Origin: Rosa chinensis
Taxonomy: Eukaryota; Streptophyta; Magnoliopsida; Rosales; Rosaceae
NCBI RefSeq assembly: GCF_002994745.2
Contig: NC_037090.1
Coordinates: 25,843,501 to 25,907,500 of the forward strand
DNA length: 64,000 bases
Direction: 5' to 3'
Both the position numbers and the translations under genes were made by a program. Of this stretch, positions 56,657-64,000 are shown in pieces (the stretch's first letter is position 1; each line of letters starts with the position of its first letter). The notes below the pieces were generated by a model. The model made no database searches, was not told the origin of the DNA, and saw only the letters and a list, made by a program, of their open reading frames with translations.

Positions 56657-58287
56657 ATGACCCATTTGCAAAAACTCAGGATAGCATCTATTCCCAGCTG
56701 GGTTTCTACTATTTTTCATGAAAATCACCTTAGATCACCAAGAACCCTATTTCAGCCAATTGGGGTTTTCCCCAATGTCCAAATCCCTAGAGTTTACAGC
56801 ACAAAAATGGCCCCTGAAATTGAAAACCATGAAGTTTTGGTTGAAACTTCGACTGCTAAGGGCAGAAGTGCTACTCGAACTCTTCGTTACATTAAAAAAG
56901 AAACGCAGGCTGCATTGTTGGAGTATTTGCACAGTACTAGAGGCTTACATTTCACTGATGCTGAGAATATTAGTAAAAACTGCCCACATTTTCTAGACAA
57001 GCTTTTTCAAAGGGCTGATTGTGAGAGAGACATTAGGCGGTCAATTGCTCGGTTCTTGCGGTACCACCCTATTAATGAATTTGAACCCTTCTTTGAGAGC
57101 TTGGGTTTGAAACCTTCCGAGTATGTTTCTCTTCTTCCACGCAATTTGATGTATTTGACTGATGATGAGTTGTTGCTTCATAATTATACTGTTTTATCTA
57201 ATTATGGGATTCCGCCGAATAAGATAGGAAAGATTTACAGGGACGCAACAGAGGTCTTTCAATATGATTTTCAGGTTTTGGCATCAAAACTTCAAGCTTA
57301 TGAAGAACTAGGTCTTAGCCGTTCTGCTTTAGTTCGCTATGTTGTTGGTAGTCCTTATCTTTTGGTTGGGGATGTCAATGCAGCATTTGTTTCAGTATTG
57401 GAAAAATTGAAGAGTATTGGATTTGAAACCAATAGGATTGAGGGGAATTTATGGGAAGATAACACTTATTTCCGCAACCTTATGGGATTGAGGGGAATTT
57501 ATGTTCACTGTTTCTACAATTTCCGCAGATTCCAGTAGCAAAATTTGTTGCAAATTTAAGCCGGTGCATTTTGTTCCTGGATGAGATTGACATGAAGGCT
57601 ACAGAGATTGGGAAGATTGTTCATTCTCACCCCCTGCTACTGGGTTCGTGCTCTTTGAAAAAAACTAGCAGCTTACTTTGTACTTTGCATGTTGGGAAGA
57701 AACGATTGTCTCAGTACATCCAGGAGAACCCACAAGTATTAAAGAATTGGGGTTGGGATAGAAAAATTGAGTCATTTCCAGATTCCGGAGATGAAGTTAG
57801 GTCAAAGGCTGAAAGGACTAAGTTCTTGCCAGACATAGGATTTGTAGAAAACTCCAGCAAAATGAAAGCAGCGCTGAAGGCATGTCGAGGCAATGGAGAG
57901 GAGCTTCAGGAAAGATTTGATTGTATAGTAAAAGCTGGTTCGGATCGGAAGGATGTCTGTGAACTGATTCAATCATGCCCTCAAAATCCTAACCAGACAA
58001 CAGATGTGATTGAAATGAAGATCGACTGTCTTGTAAATGAATTGGGTTATCCCATATCATCCTTGTTGACTGCCACAAGATATCTTTCCCATAAAATGGA
58101 AAGGGTGAAGCTTAGGGTACGCATGTTCAATTGGCTCAAAGATCATGGAATAGCTGCTCCTGGGCTTTCCTTGAGCACTCTTATTTCTTGCTCAGATAGT
58201 TATTTTATAAAGACTTATGTACATCGTCATCCTGCTGGTCCTCAAGTTTGGCACGATTTGAAGAATGAAATTGAATCCAATTGCTAA
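56657..58287 (+). pseudogene. mTERF protein gene, MTEF18/SHOT1-like (copy 3), internally deleted
   Basis: The first 280 codons (56657-57480) read well: MTHLQKLRIASIPSWVS, FEPFFESLGLKPSEYVSLLP, KIYRDATEVFQYDFQVL, SPYLLVGDVNAAFVSVLEKL. Then the frame runs through a 19-bp direct repeat (GGATTGAGGGGAATTTATG at 57435 and 57485) into a shifted frame and a stop at 57536. The other frame continues from about 57505 to 58287 (HSHPLLLGSC, KKRLSQYIQENPQVLKNWG, HRHPAGPQVWHDLKNEI). Against copy 2 about 45-50 codons of the central repeats (including the GLLGQHPD motif) are missing. A short truncated protein might be made, but not a normal mTERF protein. Confidence 0.88.
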
Positions 58288-59971
58288 AACATTAGTTGCT
58301 TCTCCTTTTAAAAGTCTGCACTGCTGCATTTCCTAAGTTGGCACTAACCAACTTTTTCAAGTTTCTTTTACATGACAAGATTTGGATAACAGGCAAGATC
58401 ACACATAAAGAGTACAAAGAAGCAAAGTTCAGTTAACACCATGTTATAGAAGAGTCTCTTTTTCTTATAATGATAAAAATGATAGTTTTATCTATAACTT
58501 AATACATAATTGACCTGTGTATCATAGCATGACATTATCTGATTTAACTTGAAAAACATATAAGTTGCGCCGTTTTCACCCAAGGTTTTTGCCTAAAGGA
58601 ATATTTTCTGAGTAATGGAAACAAGATGCATTGTTAGAATCACATATCAGCTATTATCAGTCAAGTCACTCAACACCTTTGTTTTTCTTCGGCCATGAGT
58701 TGCCAGAGCATGTTGAAGAATTCTGGAAATTGATGCAAAGCAGATGAAAAGGTAAAGCAATGACCTTGCTTATGTGCTCTTGCTCTTGCTGAAACTTTAT
58801 TCCAGGGTAATTGACTAGAATAAGATGGAAAGGTATGGAACTATGGATGAAGCACTATAATAACCTTGCTGTTCCTCCTATTATATTGCCTTGCAACAAT
58901 TTTAAGCATTCGTATCTTCTTATCAGTTGTGTCATCTCTATTTTGTTCCATAACTTCTCATTGGATTAAGAGCAATCCATGGCAGTGGCCACTCTTATTT
59001 ATATGGCCTTGTCACCCAACTTGACTCGAAGCTCAAAGCCTGAATCTGAGATTTGACAAAGGAAAAAGGTCAGTGGCATTGGAATTAAGCTCAAACCTAA
59101 AGGGCGCCTTCCAACTCCAAAACAAACATTCAAAAAGATGGTTTTTTTTGTTTGTCATTTATAAACGTTGTCGCCTTTATCTTTGTTTCTGCTGTCAGTG
59201 TTACCATAACAAGAAACTACATGGTAGTTGAGAAGAGTTTTGTGTGACAATAGAGGTTAAAAAGGGGGCAAGCTTTTGTTCTCCTAACAAATAAATGGAT
59301 CTGATAAATGTCAAGTCAAATTTTGACAGTAGGTTAACATTGATGTGTAAACTTTGTATTAGGTGAACTTTCTTCTCATTTCAGCATTCTCTTTTAGTTT
59401 TGTGAAACTAAATGGTTGGAAAATGATTTAAGTTACTTTTGCAGTCATGGATTTCTCAATGTCTGAGACCTGAAAAATCAAAGTGCTTACTTCAATGAGA
59501 GTTTGGTTGGATTAGTTCACCATATCTGAAAAATTCATGAATTCTAAGATTCAAATTTATCTTTTTGGTTTGTTTGACCCTAGGAAGTTTGAAAGAATCA
59601 AAATCTTTCTATTTATAACTTCTAACTCTTTTAAAAAATTTTTGAAGTCCGGCCACGAGGTCTGACTATTAAGTATGATTGTAGAACATGGAATGTATTC
59701 TCAAGTAATTGAAGGGCAGTTTTTGAATACAATATCTGAAGGACTGTCCTACATGTTTGGATGTTAAAAATGCTAGTACTGGGATAATAGTCGCTTGATA
59801 AGAATATAACTTAGCTGGTTCTGGGACCAACATATCTTAGTTGGAGTTTATAGTGATAGAACAGCTGTGCATTTTCTCATGTTTTGGCGGTAGTGTTCTG
59901 GACTTTGTATTTATAGGTTCCTGTAGTTTTAAACTGGTCTGATTTATATTTCTACTGCTTCTGTGTGATAG
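58288..59971. other. Spacer between mTERF copy 3 and the MAP70 relic
   Basis: No gene was recognised on either strand. Ordinary AT-rich sequence. In particular, none of the upstream MAP70 exons expected on the left of the following relic could be found. Confidence 0.5.
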
Positions 59972-62900
59972 GAAGAAAACAAAATTTTAGATAGAATGCA
60001 TAGAAAAAAGGTTGCCGAGGTTGAAAAGCTTACAGACTGTGCGGGAGTTGGAAGAGGCAGTTCTTGCTGGTGGTGCTGCAGCCAATGCTATTAGGGATTA
60101 CCAGCGGAAGTTCCAGGAGATGAATGTAAGTGTCTTACATATTTAAAACCTCAATCTCGGTGGTTGCTTATATTTTACATGTACCGTGTAGTTGAGTGCA
60201 TTCTTAAGAACTGGTATGGTTTTTGTTTCTCAGGAGGAGAGGAAAACTCTAGACCGGGAGTTGGCCCGTGCAAAAGTCACAGCAAACAGAGTAGCCGTAG
60301 TGGTAGCAAATGAGTGGAAAGACGCTAACGACAAAGTGATGCCTGTAAAGCAATGGCTTGAAGAATGGAGATTCTTGCAGGTAGTATTTCTATCTTTTTT
60401 GGTTGAATGTCAGGTCTTAGCTCGTAGGGGATAACTTTAGTATTTGGGTTCTACTGTTTTTATAATTACTGAACTGTGTTCTTTCAGGGAGAAATGCAGC
60501 AACTTCGGGACAAGATTGCTATAACTGAAAGAGCTGCCAAGTCAGAAGCTCAGTTGAAAGTAATAACCCTTTTTTCTACAAACCCATATCCAAATTGTGT
60601 CCGATTTATATTGGGATGCCAAGTTGAGTAAAATTCCTCTCTTACATCTAACAGGAAAAATATCATATGCGACTTAAAGTGCTTGAGGAGAGTGTGAGAG
60701 GATCTTCGAACAGTATTGTCGAAGCACAGCAGAAGGAAGAAGTATAAGCAATGGACCTGTAGAAATTGATTTCTCTTAATCAAATAAGCTATTACATTCT
60801 ATGCATTATATAGCTGTGTGTATTGACAGTTACAGGAAACAATAATATTACATTAACTACAATATCAAAACTGATGCATGATCACAGGAATCTGTAAACC
60901 AGCTGTAGACAAATCATTCAATGGAGGAGATTCTGGGATTGATTGGTGGAGGAGATGGATTGTCTCTAACAGCTCTCGACGTCAGTCTCTTGGTGGAGCG
61001 GATAACGCTCCTAAATTATCTTCCAATGGCTTTTTATCCAAGAGAACACCAGTCAGATCCTTGTCCTCCGGCACTAGTTCAGTCTTGAAGCATGCGAAAG
61101 GCACTTCAAAATCATTTGATGGCGGTACTAGATCACTGGACAGGGGTAAGGTTCTGTTAAATGGTGCAAGCTCCAATTTCTCAGTCAACCAATCTTGTGA
61201 GGGAACCAAAGATGGGGAAGCACAAAATAACTGGAAAGGGAATTCTGATGATAAGCCAAATGAGTTCTCAACAGTGGATACAGAGGATAATGTCCCAGGG
61301 GTTTTGTATGATCTGCTACAGAAAGAGGTTGTAGCTTTGAGGAAAGCTGGCCATGAGAAAGATCAAAGCCTCAAAGACAAAGATGACGCTATTGAGGTTG
61401 AGTTTCCTTTCCATCACTCTTATGATTTTATACTCTCATTTAAGTGTTTCGTGATTCCTGTCATTCAGATGTTCTCTTTTTTGGTCAATCTTATTGTTCA
61501 GATGTTAGCCAAGAAGGTAGACACCTTGGCTAAAGCAATGGAGGTTGAGGCAAGGAAAATGAGAAGAGAAGTTACTGCTATGGAGAAGGAGGTAGCTGCC
61601 ATGCGTGTGGACAAAGAACACGACAATAGGGCCAAGCAGTTTGGTAGTGCCAAAACCTCTGTCAACAGTGCTCAAGTGCTTTCTGGAAGGTAGTTACCTA
61701 ACTAGTTCAACCATCTATTCCATGCATTCCTATGGCACTCACTTCTTTCTTATTAGTAGAGAGAATAACAATGATGTTGACTTGTTTTAGGACACATTTC
61801 CTTCAAGTTTGTTGGTTAGTAGTAAATGAATTAAAACTCTCATTTAACTGCAACTATACCATCAATGCAGTGCTCTCGCAAAAATGTTTTAACTCAAGTA
61901 GAAACTTGTCCATAAATATACTGTTTTATTTTCCCCTGGTTCTTCTGTCTAATTTTAAGAAAAGATTTTTCTGCAGAACCAATAGTTGAGGCTTTAATTC
62001 TACCTAATATGCAAAGTTTATGTTAGATCTTGCTTACATATCATCTTTTATATTCTGTGTCCATATGTGGGGTTCAGTTCCATTGTTATTTCCTAGTGAG
62101 GCTGGTTCCAAACATGGTAACTAGGTCAACTAGGCCCTTCAGGTTAGCTGTTCTTTTGACAAATGCACTAGTACCTGTCTACTAGATTGGGAATTTGGAT
62201 AGAGAATCTGTGTTTGTCTATGAAATAATAAGTGAGGTTGAGTAACCCTCACGCCGAAAGCAACAGTAAGATTTTTCTCTGATAAAACTAGCATTAACAA
62301 TTTGGTTCTTCCTTTAATCCAAAGGAGACGGTAGAAACCAGCTGATTAGACTGAGCTTCATGCTGTTTAGTGAATCAGTCTCGATCGATAGTCATCCAGC
62401 ACCCACCACTGAAAATCAAGCAGTTTTCTGTTTGCCATCAGTATATCCTCCAAACTTGATATGTGTGCAGAATCCATAAAAGCTGAGATCCTGTTGGCAC
62501 AATCACCATATATGAACCCCGTTCCCCGTAGTACAATAGGAAATACAGACCACAGACACATAGGATTGACACATACATTTAGTCACTCCTGTTCCAAGGA
62601 AAAGAGTTGCTTTCCAAGTCGAGACTGTACAGTAGATGTTTGGGCCGCCATTTGGATTGACAGGATTGGGAACCCAATTGTTTAAGGTAGTTGTCAATGC
62701 CACCTTATGATTCTCTTCTTTTGGAGTATTGGAAGTAAGGGAATAAAAAAAAAAAAAAAAAAAGATTTCCAACAGATTTCTTGTATTTTGTTATTCTGAA
62801 TCCAATTGAAACATATTAAAGGTTTTCTAGACTAATTTTGCCTCCTTGTCTTTTCCAATTATTTCCCTTTTGTTGTATAAGTTCAAAGTGTATTTCCACG

Positions 62901-63207
62901 ATGTATTTACCAATGGATTGCGTACTCATAATCTTAGATGAGCAGAGTATGTCTGCTACCTTGGTCTAATTTTCCATTCTTCATCCATGAGCCTGCGTCC
63001 AACTATTTTCTAGAATATCCCCATATATGTGTTTGTTAATTGTTGCTACATTGTGGTTCATGTAGGGGCATGTGCCAAAGTTTTGTTATGATTGCTGATG
63101 ATGGTTTCTCAATTGTGTTTAGTGTTCTAGAAAGTTGAACACTTGAACTGTTTCTTATATTGTGCAGAGGTCTGTCACGAGGAGGGTTGACACGCAGCAC
63201 CCAATAA
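59972..63207 (+). pseudogene. MAP70-type microtubule-associated protein, 5'-truncated and frameshifted
   Basis: Exons of the second half of MAP70 are in order: 59972-60125, 60234-60381, 60488-60559, 60655-about 60758, 60973-61396, 61502-61689 and 63168-63207. Phrases include DRELARAKVTANRVAVVVAN, PVKQWLEEWRFLQ, SRRQSLGGADNAPKLSSNGF, GTSKSFDGGTRSLDRGKVLL, VPGVLYDLLQKEVVALRKAG, MLAKKVDTLAKAMEVEARKM and the end RGGLTRSTQ. Normal MAP70 proteins are about 600 residues of coiled coil binding cortical microtubules. The N-terminal half is absent. A 2-base loss at about 60028 (after VAEVEKLT) and another shift near 60690-60715 break the frame, though most splice sites survive. Exon remains after these shifts are well kept, so decay is recent or the sequence has errors. 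Confidence 0.82.
61690..63167. other. Long last intron of the MAP70 relic
   Basis: About 1.5 kb between the last two exons. A minus-strand stretch at 62360-62770 has open frames (for example ISSLEDILMANRKLLDFQWW) that I cannot assign; they may be insertion debris. An A18 run at 62747-62763 could be the tail of a small retroposed fragment. Confidence 0.35.
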
Positions 63208-64000
63208 CAAAATCACAATTGCAGCTGCAGAAAGGCGTTAGTGCACGTGCCTTGTTCTTCCTTCCGTTTACCACTTATTTTATGTCCCCCACCCCCCTAC
63301 TGTGATTGTAGTTGGCATGCCAACGCTGGCTGGCAAGAGAGAAAATCCAGAAAAGAGATCAAACTCTGAGAAAGCAGTGGGTAGGATCACGATAATCTTC
63401 TTATCCTGCCTGCCTTTCTACTCAATTCTTGGGTATGTTCATGCCGAAAGTTACAAATGGTTTCGAAATGGTTGACTACATATATCAATTCTAGTCTAAG
63501 CCGCAATTCCGGAATCACGATAATCTTCTTATCCTGCCCACCTTTCTACTTTCACAACTCTTTGCAGGTCAATGTGGTCAGGGTGATCCGGTGACGTGAA
63601 ATGTTTCCTCTTCTATATCAAATGTTCACCTCATCCGTAACTAACCATGTGTTTGATGAAAGTCAGACTGAACTGCGGTTTGAGTTGATCATGACCAAAA
63701 AGTAGTCATTAGACACTTCTAAACAGAATATTTTTATCATTTAACCAAAGGGTGTTTTTTTTTTTTTTAATCGAAATTTAACCGAGATTTTTAGGCTATT
63801 TTTGTTTTTAATTTTTAATCCAAATGTGGGATATTTGGAATGAGCAACAAGGGTTTGGGGTATACTGCAAAGCATTTGCAATTTATCAGCCTCGGTTTAA
63901 GATTTCAATACTCTGAAATATCACAAAACTTTCCGTTCAATTAGGACGTGGGCGTGGATGTTGATATAAAGTTTAAAAAATTCTTTTATACACTGATGAT
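63208..64000. other. 3' flank of the MAP70 relic
   Basis: Non-coding. A direct repeat of about 45 bp (ATCACGATAATCTTCTTATC and CTTTCTACT) occurs at about 63386-63430 and 63515-63560. The remainder is AT-rich without a recognisable gene. Confidence 0.5.

Overview
The window looks like nuclear DNA of a eudicot plant: intron-rich host genes with GT-AG splice sites, AT-rich spacers and a dense load of plant retrotransposons, DNA transposons and endogenous pararetrovirus. The style of the repeats and the host proteins would fit Rosaceae (strawberry or rose relatives), but that is an impression and not proof. No bacterial-type operons, CRISPR arrays or convincing tRNA/rRNA genes were seen.

Layout. 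0-9 kb is retroelement debris: the end of a Ty3/gypsy pol running into a probable long LTR with tandem repeats, then an antisense plant-mobile-domain (PMD) gene relic with LTR-like sequence on both sides. 13.0-15.5 kb holds an apparently intact MYB-CC (PHR/PHL-type) transcription factor gene of seven coding exons, followed at once by a decayed partial duplicate of its own exons. 16.7-29.1 kb is an endogenous caulimovirid relic (capsid-like, zinc knuckle, then movement-protein-like) blown apart by three later insertions: a Pack-MULE carrying fragments of a PPR gene and an L7/L12 ribosomal protein gene, a 7.4-kb Ty1/copia element with 193-bp LTRs and a 5-bp target duplication, and a PIF/Harbinger-like element. 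29.5-33.2 kb has a dead MuDR-type transposase, a second Pack-MULE (perfect 9-bp TSD) carrying a CCCH zinc-finger gene fragment, and a lone MULE-like end.

33.3-48.1 kb is the gene-rich part, all on the plus strand: a two-RRM UBA2-type RNA-binding protein, the spliceosomal factor CWC15, and two intact intronless mTERF genes of the MTEF18/SHOT1 type. A third mTERF copy at 56.7-58.3 kb is broken. Between copies two and three lie a hairpin MITE embedded in (TA)n, a TIR element with a long (CT)n tract, and LINE remains into which a hAT element and a Tourist-like MITE have jumped. 60.0-63.2 kb is a 5'-truncated, frameshifted MAP70 pseudogene.

The host genes do not form a pathway. RNA processing (UBA2-like, CWC15), organelle gene expression (mTERF) and phosphate-type MYB regulation are simply neighbours. 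The main biological story is layered transposition, gene-fragment capture and local duplication with decay. Exon borders were worked out by hand from reading frame, splice consensus and family knowledge.
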